Position numbers and translations under genes: made by a program. A stretch of 64,000 nucleotides of DNA, from the NCBI GenBank assembly GCA_963720075.1, contig CAVREG010000005.1, positions 186,001 to 250,000 on the forward strand, in the 5' to 3' direction. Source of the DNA: PALSA-188 sp963720075 (lineage in GTDB: Bacteria; Acidobacteriota; Terriglobia; Terriglobales; Acidobacteriaceae). Of this stretch, positions 1 to 9,233 are shown piece after piece. The notes under the pieces were generated by a model. It searched no databases and had not been told where the DNA came from. It was given only the letters and a program-made list of their open reading frames with translations. Numbering within the stretch: position 1 is the stretch's first letter; each line of letters opens with the position of its first letter.

Positions 1-1
1 C

Positions 2-850
2 GTTCATGAGGTGAAAGGGACAGGGCCGGGCGGGCGGATCAGCGAGGACGATGTAAAGGCATACTCGAAAGCGATGCTTACTGCGATGGCGGCGCAGGCG
101 CCGCAGACTGGGCTTCCCCACCCAAAGCTGCCGGATTTTTCAAAATGGGGCAAGGTCGAACGGGTTTCGATGCGAGGCGTACGCCGCAAAACAGCGGAAC
201 ATCTGTGGCAGGCCTGGAACACGATTCCGCACGTGACCCAGCAGGACAAAGCTGACATTACGGAGCTCGAACAACTACGGGCCCGCTTTGCGCCGAAAGC
301 CCAGGAAGCCGGCGGCAAGATGACGGTCACGGCAATCGCTCTCAAGGTCTGTGCTTCCGCACTGAAAGTGTTTCCGCAATTTAATGCCAGCATTGATATG
401 GGAACTGAAGAAATTGTTTACAAGCAGTACATCCATATCGGCGTGGCGGTGGATACTGACCGGGGACTGCTGGTTCCTGTGATTCACGACGTGGATAAGA
501 AAAATATTGTTGAGCTCGCCGCCGAGCTGACCCAGATTTCAAAAAAGGCTAAAGAGAAGAAATTGACGGCAGACGAAATGTCGGGCGGCACTTTCACGAT
601 CACGAATCTTGGCGGAATCGGCGGCACCGGATTTTCGCCAATCGTGAATTTTCCCGAGGTTGCAATCCTTGGGCTCTCTCGCTCCAGCATGGAGCCGGTG
701 TGGATGAACGGAAAATTCGAACCGCGGCAGGTGATTCCGCTCTCGCTTTCGTATGACCATCGCCTGATTGACGGCGCCGATGCGGCGCGGTTCTTGCGCT
801 GGATCGCGGAGGCATTCGAACAGCCGTTCCTGCTCTCGGTTCAGGGATGA
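2..850 (+). CDS. Dihydrolipoamide acyltransferase (E2) of a 2-oxoacid dehydrogenase complex, 5'-truncated by window edge
   Basis: Acyltransferase core of a pyruvate or branched-chain 2-oxoacid dehydrogenase complex: it moves the acyl group from lipoyl-lysine to CoA in the cytoplasm. The frame is open to the window edge (visible residues begin V-H-E-V-K-G-T-G-P-G-G-R-I), which is the end of the E3/E1-binding peripheral subunit domain. A linker rich in A/P/G follows, then the catalytic domain. The active-site motif D-H-R-L-I-D-G is near the C-terminus (about nt 754-774). The lipoyl domain(s) lie outside the window. The E3 gene follows 104 nt downstream on the same strand, so the two are probably one operon. 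Which 2-oxoacid it acts on cannot be told from this part. The GTG at position 11 is internal and not the start. Confidence 0.93.
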   Translation, partial: VHEVKGTGPGGRISEDDVKAYSKAMLTAMAAQAPQTGLPHPKLPDFSKWGKVERVSMRGVRRKTAEHLWQAWNTIPHVTQQDKADITELEQLRARFAPKAQEAGGKMTVTAIALKVCASALKVFPQFNASIDMGTEEIVYKQYIHIGVAVDTDRGLLVPVIHDVDKKNIVELAAELTQISKKAKEKKLTADEMSGGTFTITNLGGIGGTGFSPIVNFPEVAILGLSRSSMEPVWMNGKFEPRQVIPLSLSYDHRLIDGADAARFLRWIAEAFEQPFLLSVQG

Positions 851-954
851 AGAAACATAGAACTACGAAAGCACGCAAAGGAAACCAGAAATCAAGAACT
901 GAATTCTTCTCTCCGTGACTCTGTGTCCTCTGTGGTTAGAGCCTTTGATATCCA

Positions 955-2376
955 ATGACCGAAACGTCAAACATAAATATTGCTGTGGTCGGCGCAGGCC
1001 CAGGTGGATACGCTGCCGCCTTCCTCGCCGCCGATCTTGGAATGAAGGTCACACTGATTGATCAGGAAATCAACCCTGGCGGCGTTTGCCTCTATCGCGG
1101 CTGCATTCCTTCCAAATCTTTGCTGCACGTCGCGAAACTAATTGACGAATCCCGGCACGCCAAGAATTGGGGCATCGAGTTTGGCGAACCTAAAATTGAT
1201 CTAGCACGATTGCGCTCGTGGAAAGAGGGAGTGGTTAAGAAGCTGACGGGCGGCTTGGGACAGCTTTCGAAGCAGCGCGCTGTTACGTACATCCAAGGTA
1301 AGGCCGCCTTCGAGAACTCCGCTACTTTGCGAGTCACTAAAGCGGATGGCAGCGAACAGGCTCTGAGCTTCGACCGCATCATCATCGCAACAGGTTCGCG
1401 GCCATCGGTAATCCCAACCCTCAAACTCGATACCCCGCGAATGATGGACTCGACCAGCGCTTTGGACATCCAGGAAGTGCCGAAGAACTTACTGGTTATC
1501 GGCGGCGGATACATCGGCCTTGAACTGGGCAGCGTGTATGCCGCACTTGGTTCAAAAGTCTCTGTCGTCGAGATGACGGCGGGGCTATTGCCGGGAGCCG
1601 ACCGCGATCTGGTGCTTCCGCTTCACAAGCGAATAGAAAAATCCTTTGAGGCGATTTTGCTGAACACGACAGTCACTGCGGTTAAAGAAGAAGCCAACGG
1701 AATCCGCGTCAGTTTTGACGGCGCTGACGTGAACGAGCGAGAGAAGGTTTTCGAGAAGGTCCTGGTCTCGGTGGGACGAAGGCCGAACTCCGAAATTCCT
1801 TGTCTTGACAAGACTGGTGTCAAAGTCAGCCAGCGCGGCTTCATCCAGGTCAACAAGCAATTGCAGACTGACGATCCTGCCATCTATGCGATTGGAGACG
1901 TTGTCGGCGAACCCATGCTGGCTCACAAGGCTACGCATGAAGGGCGCACTGCCGTCGAGGCCATCGCGGGACACAAAGTCGCATTCGAGCCAAACGCTAT
2001 TCCCGCAGTGGTATTTACCGATCCAGAAATCGCGTGGTGTGGTTTGACTGAAACTCAAGCGAAGAAAGATGGGCGGGAAGTCAAAGTTGCGAAATTTCCC
2101 TGGGCTGCCTCGGGCCGAGCCATGACTATTGACCGCACAGAAGGCATGACCAAGCTTCTCATTGATCCTGAAAGCGAACGTGTGCTCGGAGTCGGTATCG
2201 TCGGCGCAGGCGCGGGAGAACTGATCGCCGAAGGAGTGCTGGCGATCGAGATGGGAACTCTGGCGAAAGACATGGCGCTGACTATCCATCCTCATCCGAC
2301 TCTCTCAGAGACGCTGATGAATGCAGCGGAAGTCTTCTTCGGAACCAGCACCGACATTTATCGGCCAAAGCGGTAA
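955..2376 (+). CDS. lpdA: Dihydrolipoyl dehydrogenase (E3)
   Basis: FAD-dependent flavoprotein that reoxidises dihydrolipoyl groups of E2 and passes electrons to NAD+. The N-terminal Rossmann motif G-A-G-P-G-G (residues 13-18) binds FAD. The redox-active disulphide is C45-L-Y-R-G-C50. A second dinucleotide motif, G-G-G-Y-I-G-L-E-L-G, binds NAD. The C-terminal dimerisation domain carries H-P-H-P-T-L-S-E, the His-Glu pair of the catalytic base. At 473 residues it has the normal family length. The ATG at 955 starts 16 residues before the end of the FAD motif, as expected. It lies directly after the E2 gene, which fits an E2-E3 operon tail. Confidence 0.97.
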   Translation: MTETSNINIAVVGAGPGGYAAAFLAADLGMKVTLIDQEINPGGVCLYRGCIPSKSLLHVAKLIDESRHAKNWGIEFGEPKIDLARLRSWKEGVVKKLTGGLGQLSKQRAVTYIQGKAAFENSATLRVTKADGSEQALSFDRIIIATGSRPSVIPTLKLDTPRMMDSTSALDIQEVPKNLLVIGGGYIGLELGSVYAALGSKVSVVEMTAGLLPGADRDLVLPLHKRIEKSFEAILLNTTVTAVKEEANGIRVSFDGADVNEREKVFEKVLVSVGRRPNSEIPCLDKTGVKVSQRGFIQVNKQLQTDDPAIYAIGDVVGEPMLAHKATHEGRTAVEAIAGHKVAFEPNAIPAVVFTDPEIAWCGLTETQAKKDGREVKVAKFPWAASGRAMTIDRTEGMTKLLIDPESERVLGVGIVGAGAGELIAEGVLAIEMGTLAKDMALTIHPHPTLSETLMNAAEVFFGTSTDIYRPKR

Positions 2377-2439
2377 TTGGGGTACAACCTCTCACCGATA
2401 TAGAGAGAGGCGCCTTGGCTTCGAAAGCCCCAACCGGTC

Positions 2440-2524
2440 GTGTCTTAAATAGCACAGTGTTTAAGACACTATTGCCCCTTCTGTTGTAATCTATACTCAT
2501 GGTATATACTATGCGCAGGAGAGG
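2440..2524 (+). promoter_or_regulatory. vapBC promoter/operator region
   Basis: An inverted repeat GTGTCTTAAA (2440-2449) / TTTAAGACAC (2460-2469) is perfect over 10 bp. It could be an operator or the terminator of the upstream operon. Further down, the self-complementary GTATATAC (2502-2509) sits inside an AT-rich block with candidate -10 hexamers TATACT at 2493 and 2505. A strong Shine-Dalgarno, AGGAGAGG, lies just before the ATG of the antitoxin. AbrB-type antitoxins commonly autoregulate at short palindromes of this kind. Assignment of each element is inference. Confidence 0.5.
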
Positions 2525-2529
2525 GATTT

Positions 2530-2775
2530 ATGGCTAAGACTGGCCTAGCTAAGCTATTCCGCAATGGGAGCAGTCAAGCCGTTCGGCTGCCTCGTGAGTT
2601 TCGGTTTGAGGGCGACCAAGTACGTGTTCGGCGGGTTAGGGAGGGTGTTCTGCTGGAACCGGTTACCTCGGACGTTGCTAGTTGGTTTGAGAAGCTCGAC
2701 CAGTTTAAGCCCGATCCCTTCATGCCCAAAGGTCGCCGCCAGCCGAAAGCGCCTAAACGAGGCATTCTTGATTGA
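2530..2775 (+). CDS. vapB: VapB-type antitoxin, AbrB/SpoVT fold
   Basis: Antitoxin of a type II toxin-antitoxin pair, 81 residues. The N-terminal half (A-K-L-F-R-N-G-S-S-Q-A-V-R-L-P) is the swapped-hairpin AbrB DNA-binding domain typical of VapB proteins. The basic, proline-rich C-terminus should wrap around the toxin. It has a strong Shine-Dalgarno (AGGAGAGG). Its stop codon overlaps the start of the toxin gene by 4 nt, so translation is coupled. It is expected to bind its own promoter together with VapC. Confidence 0.9.
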   Translation: MAKTGLAKLFRNGSSQAVRLPREFRFEGDQVRVRRVREGVLLEPVTSDVASWFEKLDQFKPDPFMPKGRRQPKAPKRGILD

Positions 2776-3182
2776 ACTTTCTCCTCGACACGAACGCTTG
2801 CATCGCCCTGATTAATGCCAAGCCGCAATCGGTGCGCACTCGATTTCAGAAAGTGACGAACTCGGGGGCGGAAGTGTTTGTATCCTCAATCACATCTTTT
2901 GAACTTTGGTATGGTGTCCACAAAAGCTCGCGCGAAAGATTTAATGCTGAGCGTCTTGAAGGATTTTTGGCGGGCCCAATCAGACTGCTGGCTTTTGAAG
3001 ATGAGGACGCCAAAACTGCTGGATCGGTTCGAGCAAGCTTGGAAGTTTCTGGCAGGCCGATTGGAGCTTACGATTTATTGATTGCTGGGCAGGCGGTGCA
3101 ACGCGGACTCACGCTCGTGACGGCAAACGTGGCGGAGTTCTCGCGGGTAAAGGGCCTGGCATGGCAGGATTGGGCGAAGTGA
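2772..3182 (+). CDS. vapC: VapC-type PIN-domain ribonuclease toxin
   Basis: Mg2+-dependent endoribonuclease of the PIN family, 136 residues, inhibited by the upstream VapB. The conserved acidic residues are visible: D6 in F-L-L-D-T-N, E44 in T-S-F-E-L, an Asp in A-Y-D-L-L-I-A, and the C-terminal V-T-A-N block. The TTG at 2772 is the only start that keeps the N-terminal beta strand and the first Asp, and it overlaps the vapB stop (TTGA). Known VapC targets are tRNAs or 23S rRNA; the target here is not predictable. Confidence 0.9.
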   Translation: MNFLLDTNACIALINAKPQSVRTRFQKVTNSGAEVFVSSITSFELWYGVHKSSRERFNAERLEGFLAGPIRLLAFEDEDAKTAGSVRASLEVSGRPIGAYDLLIAGQAVQRGLTLVTANVAEFSRVKGLAWQDWAK

Positions 3183-3210
3183 GTTGTCCCAAGTAATTTC
3201 GCCATGCCGC

Positions 3211-3819
3211 TTAACTCTCACTTTTCGTCTTGAAGTCCGGAGGCAGCGCGAAAAAACATGCCAGAACAATATTCACCGCCAGGCTGGCCGTCACGCTGAC
3301 CCACGCCAGCGCTACACATCCAAGGTAGGGCAGAGGGCCGAAGGCAAACTGGCGTGTGATCCGCTCTATGGCCTTGACATCCACATCGTGCGCCAACAAA
3401 TGCCGCTTAGGTGAAGTGGCGTAGCGCCATAGCAGATTATAGAAAATAGCGATGCAGAAAAAAGTTCCATTGAAGAAAATTGCCGCGAGCCGCTGATCGG
3501 CCTGACCGAGATGCATCGCCAGCACTGCCGTGGGATACGGAACGAAGGTCACTCCCAATAGCAACAGCAGATTCAAGAGCAACAGGCCGTTATCGCAACG
3601 CCGGATGTGCGTGAAAAGCCGGTGGTGGTTAATCCACATGATTCCTATAAACGCGAAGCTGATCACAAACGAAATATAGGATGGCCACTGCCTCCAGAGG
3701 TGTGGGCCTAGCGGCCCCGCTGACGGCATTGGCACTTTAATTTCTAGAATAAGCAGAGTGATCGCAATTGCGAATACTCCGTCGGAAAAAGCTTCGATGC
3801 GCGCAGTTTCGGTGGTCAT
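3211..3819 (-). CDS. TMEM175-family (DUF1211) potassium channel-like membrane protein
   Basis: Integral membrane protein of 202 residues. The N-terminal signature F-S-D-G-V-F-A-I in the first helix is the selectivity signature of TMEM175-type K+ channels. The length fits a single six-helix repeat as in bacterial homologues. Hydrophobic segments recur through the sequence, and a further segment of the pattern I-M-W-I-N-H-H-R is also usual for the family. It is convergent with vapC and divergent from the thiolase gene, so it is transcribed alone. K+ transport by this particular protein is inferred from the family. Confidence 0.88.
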   Translation of the reverse strand: MTTETARIEAFSDGVFAIAITLLILEIKVPMPSAGPLGPHLWRQWPSYISFVISFAFIGIMWINHHRLFTHIRRCDNGLLLLNLLLLLGVTFVPYPTAVLAMHLGQADQRLAAIFFNGTFFCIAIFYNLLWRYATSPKRHLLAHDVDVKAIERITRQFAFGPLPYLGCVALAWVSVTASLAVNIVLACFFALPPDFKTKSES

Positions 3820-3927
3820 GAAAGTTTTTTGTTGAGCACAACTAAGGCACCAAGGTACACGAAGGTCCTTTGTGGTTGATAATCATCTGAGTAGTGAATT
3901 GCAAATTGTCAGCTACCGGAGTTTCCC

Positions 3928-5106
3928 ATGCGTGAAGTAGTCATCGTTTCCTCCGTCCGCACCCCCGTTGGACGCGCCTTCAAAGGCACACTGCGTGCCA
4001 CCCGTCCCGACGAGCTCGCTGCCGTTGCGATAAAAGGCGCCCTCCAAGGCGCTCCGCAACTCGATGCAGAAGAAATTGAAGATGTAATCCTTGGCTGCGC
4101 GATGCCCGAAGCCGAGCAGGGGATGAACGTCGCCCGCATCGCCTCGCTGCGTGCGGGATTACCTGTCGAGATTTCCGCGATGACGATTAATCGCTTCTGC
4201 TCGTCCGGACTTCAGGCAATCGCAATGGCAGCCGAGCGGATCATGAGCGGTGGAGCGGAGGTCATTCTCGCGGGAGGGACGGAGTCCATGTCAATGATTC
4301 CGATGGGTGGGCACAAGATCGCGCCCAACCCCTGGCTGGTGGATAACTATCCCGACGCATATCTTTCGATGGGACTCACTGCGGAGCGGCTAGCGCAGCG
4401 GTTTGCCATCACGCGAGAGGTGGCCGATGAATTTTCTCTGCGGAGTCATCAGAAGGCGCTTGCCGCAATCCAAGCGGGAAGATTCGAAGACGAAACCGTC
4501 GCCGTGCCCGTGACCTTCACTACTCCCAATGGGTCGAAGCCAAAGCGCCAGGAAATCGTTTTTAAAACCGACGAAGGCCCTCGCGCCGACACGTCGCTCG
4601 AGGCCTTGCTTTCGCTCAAGCCCGCGTTTCACGCCAAGGGCACGGTGACTGCGGGCAATTCCTCGCAGATGTCCGACGGGGCCGCGGCCGCCATAGTGAT
4701 GTCAGCGGAGCGCGCAAAGGCTCTGGGTATCAAGCCCCTAGCACGATACGTCGCGTTCGCTACGGCAGGGTACAAGCCGGAAGAAATGGGACTGGGGCCG
4801 GTTTTCGCAATTCCTAAAGCTCTAAAGCTTGCCGGACTCAAGCTTTCTGACATTGCCGTTATCGAATTGAACGAAGCCTTCGCCGCACAATCGCTAGCCG
4901 TGATCAAAGAAGCCGGACTCGATCCGGAGCGCGTCAACCCGAACGGCGGCGCGATTGCTTTGGGTCATCCCCTCGGATGTACCGGTGCGAAGCTGACGGC
5001 AACGATTATTCGCGAGCTCAAGCGCCGCAATGGACGTTATGGAATGGTCACGATGTGCGTGGGCGGCGGCATGGGGGCAGCGGGGATCTTCGAGAATTTG
5101 AGCTAA
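3928..5106 (+). CDS. Acetyl-CoA acyltransferase (thiolase)
   Basis: Thiolase of 392 residues, either degradative (3-ketoacyl-CoA to acetyl-CoA in beta-oxidation) or biosynthetic. All three active-site blocks are present: nucleophile C91 in N-R-F-C-S-S-G, the N-E-A-F-A loop, the His in G-G-A-I-A-L-G-H-P-L-G, and the C-terminal C-V-G-G-G-M-G. The ATG at 3928 gives a standard N-terminus (M-R-E-V-V-I-V-S-S-V-R-T-P). A 3-hydroxyacyl-CoA dehydrogenase lies 20 kb away, so no beta-oxidation operon is visible here. FadA and AtoB-like roles cannot be separated by sequence alone. Confidence 0.95.
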   Translation: MREVVIVSSVRTPVGRAFKGTLRATRPDELAAVAIKGALQGAPQLDAEEIEDVILGCAMPEAEQGMNVARIASLRAGLPVEISAMTINRFCSSGLQAIAMAAERIMSGGAEVILAGGTESMSMIPMGGHKIAPNPWLVDNYPDAYLSMGLTAERLAQRFAITREVADEFSLRSHQKALAAIQAGRFEDETVAVPVTFTTPNGSKPKRQEIVFKTDEGPRADTSLEALLSLKPAFHAKGTVTAGNSSQMSDGAAAAIVMSAERAKALGIKPLARYVAFATAGYKPEEMGLGPVFAIPKALKLAGLKLSDIAVIELNEAFAAQSLAVIKEAGLDPERVNPNGGAIALGHPLGCTGAKLTATIIRELKRRNGRYGMVTMCVGGGMGAAGIFENLS

Positions 5107-5229
5107 GCGAAGATCGAAGCACGATCGAAGACAATAAATTCAGGAGCGCGGATAGCACTTTAGAAAAGAGGCAAGCCCTACGTCCCGACCAGAACCGGGA
5201 ACCAAGAACTGATATTATCCCTGCTCGCA

Positions 5230-5961
5230 ATGCACCCCATCATTCTCAGCCTCCTACTTGGCCTCACTGCCGCTGGTGCGAACCTTTTTGGCGGTGCAAT
5301 TATCGTCCAGAAGCATTGGGACCGTTCTTATCTAAGATATTTCATCGCCTTGGGCGCGGGCTTCATGCTGGCAACAGCCATTGTCGAGATTTTCCCGGAG
5401 AGCATTAAACTTGGAGGAAAAAATGCCGCATTTCTAGTTCTGCTCGGCTACCTAATCATCCATTTCTTCGAGCATGCTGTTACGCCGCACTTTCATTTCG
5501 GCGAGGAGACGCACGAACACGAATTTGTTCATGCCCACAAAGGCTATTCCGTCGTGATCGGATTGGTGATCCATACTTTCTTCGACGGAATCGCCATCGC
5601 GTCGGGCTTTTTGATCTCGAATTGGTTGGGATGGATAATCTTTATAGCCATTTTTCTCCACAAGATTCCCGAGGGTTTTACGGTGGCGTCCGTAATGCTC
5701 GCAAGTGGACAGAGCCGGAAAATTGCCTGGGGAGCATCCGCGTTACTGGGTGCCGCTACTTTTGCAGGGGTATTGACAATGGCGCTTTTGAAGAAAGACG
5801 TCAATTTCGGATTACCGCTCTCCGCCGGAGTCACAATCTATGTGGCGGCTTCAGACCTAATTCCAGAAGTGAATCGCGAGCCGGGGGTGAAAATGGCGCT
5901 GGTAGTATTTCTGGGCGTGGGATTCTTATTTCTTCTGGATCGCGTAGCCCACGTTCACTAG
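5230..5961 (+). CDS. ZIP-family divalent metal transporter
   Basis: Inner-membrane importer of Zn2+ or related divalent cations, 243 residues with about eight hydrophobic segments. The metal-site motifs of the ZIP family are visible in the middle: H-T-F-F-D-G-I-A-I-A and H-K-I-P-E-G-F-T. A His-rich cytoplasmic loop (T-P-H-F-H-F-G-E-E-T-H-E-H-E-F-V-H) lies between helices and probably binds metal. The ATG at 5230 begins directly with the first helix. It ends 4 nt before the convergent VWA gene. The actual metal is not predictable. Confidence 0.92.
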   Translation: MHPIILSLLLGLTAAGANLFGGAIIVQKHWDRSYLRYFIALGAGFMLATAIVEIFPESIKLGGKNAAFLVLLGYLIIHFFEHAVTPHFHFGEETHEHEFVHAHKGYSVVIGLVIHTFFDGIAIASGFLISNWLGWIIFIAIFLHKIPEGFTVASVMLASGQSRKIAWGASALLGAATFAGVLTMALLKKDVNFGLPLSAGVTIYVAASDLIPEVNREPGVKMALVVFLGVGFLFLLDRVAHVH

Positions 5962-5965
5962 CGTC

Positions 5966-7180
5966 TCATTCGACCGTGTGTTTCGCTGTATATCCCTCGC
6001 GAGCGACCACTTGATATTTTACGTCCTTGCCTTTTTGATCCCGGATTTTTAACGGGCCACCGTTTTCGGCAACGACGTCAACTTTCAGCTTGCGATATGT
6101 GCCGTCCAATTTCGTGTTCGTAGGATGGTAAGTGATCGCATATTCATTCCGAATATCTCCGCTGATGTCACGGAAGGCGTCCACCATGTCTCCGACGAAG
6201 CGCGGCTGGTAAAATCTGCCGCCGGTCAGCTTCGCGAAGGTCTGCATTTCATTGTCGGCTTGGAGATAGTCAATCTCGCTGATGGGAATGCCCGCGCCAT
6301 GAGGAGCGGCGCCACCCTGTGCTTCGTAATACTCACGCTCCAGCCATCCGATGCTGATGGCAAAAATCGTCACATCGTGAGTAGTCTTAACTTTCTTGGT
6401 AATTTCGTTCAAATTCAGCTTACTGAAGCTGTCAAAACCACTGCTGATCAAAATAATGTACTTGTGGCCGTCGATGCGATCCATCCGATCAAGTGTGTCA
6501 TAGAGTGCGTCAAATAAATTGGTCTCGGAGAAACCGGGGATGCGTAACTGATTTAACGCGCCCATCACCTCCTGTTTATCCTGCGTAAAGTCCACCAGGG
6601 TATGGGGCTTCATGTCGTAATAAACCACCGCAACCCAGTCATCTTTTTTCAGTGTGTCCGCGAAGGCGTATGAGGCCTGAAGAGCATCAACCAAAAAACC
6701 GTAATCGGTGGACGCAAATTCGATCAGTAATACCGCGGTGATAGGTGTTTTTGAAACCGTGAAGTTGCTAATGGTCTGCGGAACGCCGTCTTCGTAAACC
6801 CGAAAGTTCTCCTCCTTCAGATTGGGAATGAACTGGCCGTCCTTGGTGGTAACCAGGGCATCAACATTGACGATGGGGACGTCCATATGGATGGAGTAAT
6901 CTGGAATCCCTTCGACCTTCTTCGGCTTCTCGGGAGGAGGCGTAGGTGGCTCCTCAGGCTTTTTCGGTATGGCGTATGGCCCAGTCTCGTTCTGAGGGCC
7001 TCCCGCGGCCGGAGGTGGTTCTTGCTGCCGTTGACCATCTGTCTGAGCCGGTGATTGGTCCTGAGCTATGGCTCGGAAGGGCAGTACGGAAAGCAGGAAT
7101 AAACCGAGCAGCAACACGAAGATGGGAGGACAACACTTGCGAAAGGAGCCACAGGCCTGCCTTCTGGGGTTAGAAAACAT
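5966..7180 (-). CDS. Secreted VWA-domain protein (acidobacterial VWFA-related type)
   Basis: Predicted exported protein, 404 residues. The N-terminus has a basic stretch and a hydrophobic segment (I-F-V-L-L-L-G-L-F-L-L-S-V-L), then a Pro/Gln/Glu-rich low-complexity linker. A von Willebrand factor A domain follows, of the type common in Acidobacteria (V-D-A-L-V-T-T-K-D-G-Q-F-I ... L-I-E-F-A-S-T). The first MIDAS position appears as E-F-A-S-T instead of D-x-S-x-S, so metal binding is uncertain. I chose the ATG at 7180 because GAGAGGT sits at Shine-Dalgarno distance; a TTG four codons upstream is an alternative. The function is unknown, probably protein-protein contact. Confidence 0.85.
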   Translation of the reverse strand: MFSNPRRQACGSFRKCCPPIFVLLLGLFLLSVLPFRAIAQDQSPAQTDGQRQQEPPPAAGGPQNETGPYAIPKKPEEPPTPPPEKPKKVEGIPDYSIHMDVPIVNVDALVTTKDGQFIPNLKEENFRVYEDGVPQTISNFTVSKTPITAVLLIEFASTDYGFLVDALQASYAFADTLKKDDWVAVVYYDMKPHTLVDFTQDKQEVMGALNQLRIPGFSETNLFDALYDTLDRMDRIDGHKYIILISSGFDSFSKLNLNEITKKVKTTHDVTIFAISIGWLEREYYEAQGGAAPHGAGIPISEIDYLQADNEMQTFAKLTGGRFYQPRFVGDMVDAFRDISGDIRNEYAITYHPTNTKLDGTYRKLKVDVVAENGGPLKIRDQKGKDVKYQVVAREGYTAKHTVE

Positions 7181-7335
7181 GTTACCTCTCAAAAGTCTTA
7201 TGCTAGTATAGACGCACGGCTTCGCGAATGGGATGTTTGCGGGCTTTAGCTACTCCTCTCCTACCAGCAACATGATCGAAATGCGCGAAGTTTAACTTTG
7301 CAGGACCGGTTGGCGGTCCTCGGGGAAAAACTTTA

Positions 7336-9123
7336 ATGAGACGAGCTATTCTCGCGTGCGCCTTGGTGTTTCTAACGGCACTTTGCTGGAGAAGCCAGGC
7401 GCAAATTCCCAAGTCCGTTCAAACGATTCCTGTAAGCCAGATTCACGCTGGGATGCATGGTGTTGCTTACACTGTCTTTCAAGGCACGCAGCCTGAGCCT
7501 ATGGGCGTAGAAGTCCTTGGCGTTCTGAAAAATGCCAATGGCCCCAAAGGTGACATTATTCTAGTCCGGCTTTCGGGTACAAAAGCTGAATACGATGGAG
7601 TAGTTGCCGGAATGAGTGGCAGCCCAGTTTATTTCGGCGGAAAGTTAGCCGGGGCCCTGGCATTTCGTATCGGAGAGTTCTCAAAAGAGCCCATTGCCGG
7701 CGTAACCCCAATTTCAGAAATGCTTGAAATCAATGCCATGGATTCAAGCCCCATGCCGGGACCGATTGAGGCTAAGGCTGGACCTGAAACGCTCGGCAAG
7801 ACCTCCGGACCAGGCAACGCGAACGCCCCCCTTACGAACTTCGCCAATTATTTGAAACCTATCGAGACCCCCTTGGTCTTTAGCGGTTTTTCAGAGGAAA
7901 GCGTCAAGCTCTTCGCGCCCCAGTTTGCAGCGGCGGGAATTGTACCCGTGATGGGAGTGGGATCAATCAGTGACGCTAAGCAGCCCGATCCGGTTGTGCC
8001 GGGTTCGGCCATCAGTGCGGTTCTAGTCCGCGGAGATATGGACATCACCGCGACTTGTACTGTGACTTATATTGACGCCGGGCATCTTCTGGCATGTGGT
8101 CACCCGCTCATGCAGTTCGGCATGGTTGATTTGCCAATGACCAAGGCGGAAGTTCTAGCGACCCTTCCCTCGCCGCTAAATGCGTTCAAGATCGTGAATG
8201 CCACCGAACCGGTTGGCGCCTTTGTACAGGACCGCCACAACGGAATCCTCGGCGAATTCGGTAAGAAACCTGACATGATTCCCGTGACCCTCTCCATTCA
8301 CGGTGGAGTAGCTGCCAAGGAATTTCATTATGAAATTCTAAACAATGCTCGTCTGACTCCCGTAGCCATGATGGCCACGATTTTTAACGCGTTGCATGGC
8401 GTCAACGAATACGGAGACGAAACTACTTACCGCATGACAGGCGGAATAAGTGTGGACGGCTTCCCCCAAGTGGAGCTTCAGGATATGTTTTCAGCCGCCG
8501 ATGGAAGCCAACCTGCCGCGGCGATGGCCTCGATGGCCGTTGGCGAACGCTTCGGGCGAATCTACGACAATCCTTATTCGATACCCGAGATTCGTGCCGT
8601 CCATCTCGATTTTGAAGTGTCCAATGAGCGGCGCTGGGCGCGGATTGAGAGTGCCCGAACACAAGGTATCGAGGCCCGTCCGGGAGACGACCTCCTTGTG
8701 GAGGTCATGCTACGTCCGTATCGCGGAGACGGCGTCGTAAAACACATTCCCATCCACATTCCATCTTCTACTTCGAAAGGCCCCCTCCGGGTATTAGTTA
8801 GCGATGGCGACACGCTCGACCGCCTGCATCGCGGCCTTTCGACATCGGGCTCCGGTCTGGACCTGGCTTCCACCATTGCACTCTTGAATAAAGAGCATGT
8901 AAACAACCGGGTCTACGTCTCGTTGCTGGAAGAGGATCCCGAAGTGATGGTTGCGGACAAAGTCATGCCAACTCTGCCCTTCTCAGTTATGAATGTCATG
9001 GAAGGTATGCGAGGGACGCAAGACATGGTGGTACTGGGCGAGTCTTCGGTGAACGAAGCTGCAACTGCCCCTCTCGACTACGTAGTTGCGGGCTCGCAAA
9101 TCTTGACGATCAATGTTAAGTAA
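7336..9123 (+). CDS. SpoIVB-like (peptidase S55) domain protein, secreted
   Basis: 595 residues with an N-terminal signal peptide (A-C-A-L-V-F-L-T-A-L-C). The S55 domain follows directly: H-A-G-M-H-G-V-A-Y-T-V-F-Q-G and A-G-M-S-G-S-P-V-Y-F, in which S96 (G-S-P) is the likely nucleophile. The conserved A-G-H-L-L-A-C-G-H-P block is further on. In Bacillus, SpoIVB is a sporulation signalling protease; homologues are frequent in non-sporulating Acidobacteria, where the role is unknown. The long C-terminal half is unrecognised. It is followed 110 nt downstream by a secreted beta-propeller gene on the same strand, suggesting a shared envelope function. Substrate and even proteolysis are inferred. 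Confidence 0.85.
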   Translation: MRRAILACALVFLTALCWRSQAQIPKSVQTIPVSQIHAGMHGVAYTVFQGTQPEPMGVEVLGVLKNANGPKGDIILVRLSGTKAEYDGVVAGMSGSPVYFGGKLAGALAFRIGEFSKEPIAGVTPISEMLEINAMDSSPMPGPIEAKAGPETLGKTSGPGNANAPLTNFANYLKPIETPLVFSGFSEESVKLFAPQFAAAGIVPVMGVGSISDAKQPDPVVPGSAISAVLVRGDMDITATCTVTYIDAGHLLACGHPLMQFGMVDLPMTKAEVLATLPSPLNAFKIVNATEPVGAFVQDRHNGILGEFGKKPDMIPVTLSIHGGVAAKEFHYEILNNARLTPVAMMATIFNALHGVNEYGDETTYRMTGGISVDGFPQVELQDMFSAADGSQPAAAMASMAVGERFGRIYDNPYSIPEIRAVHLDFEVSNERRWARIESARTQGIEARPGDDLLVEVMLRPYRGDGVVKHIPIHIPSSTSKGPLRVLVSDGDTLDRLHRGLSTSGSGLDLASTIALLNKEHVNNRVYVSLLEEDPEVMVADKVMPTLPFSVMNVMEGMRGTQDMVVLGESSVNEAATAPLDYVVAGSQILTINVK

Positions 9124-9233
9124 CGGAAATTCGCTCGCCCCTTCCTAAGTGCCCAATAGCCCTCCTGCAATTAATTCGCGTCGTTTGTTCCACATGGTAC
9201 CCTGATTTTTCCCGCATCGAAGGAGGTGTACCG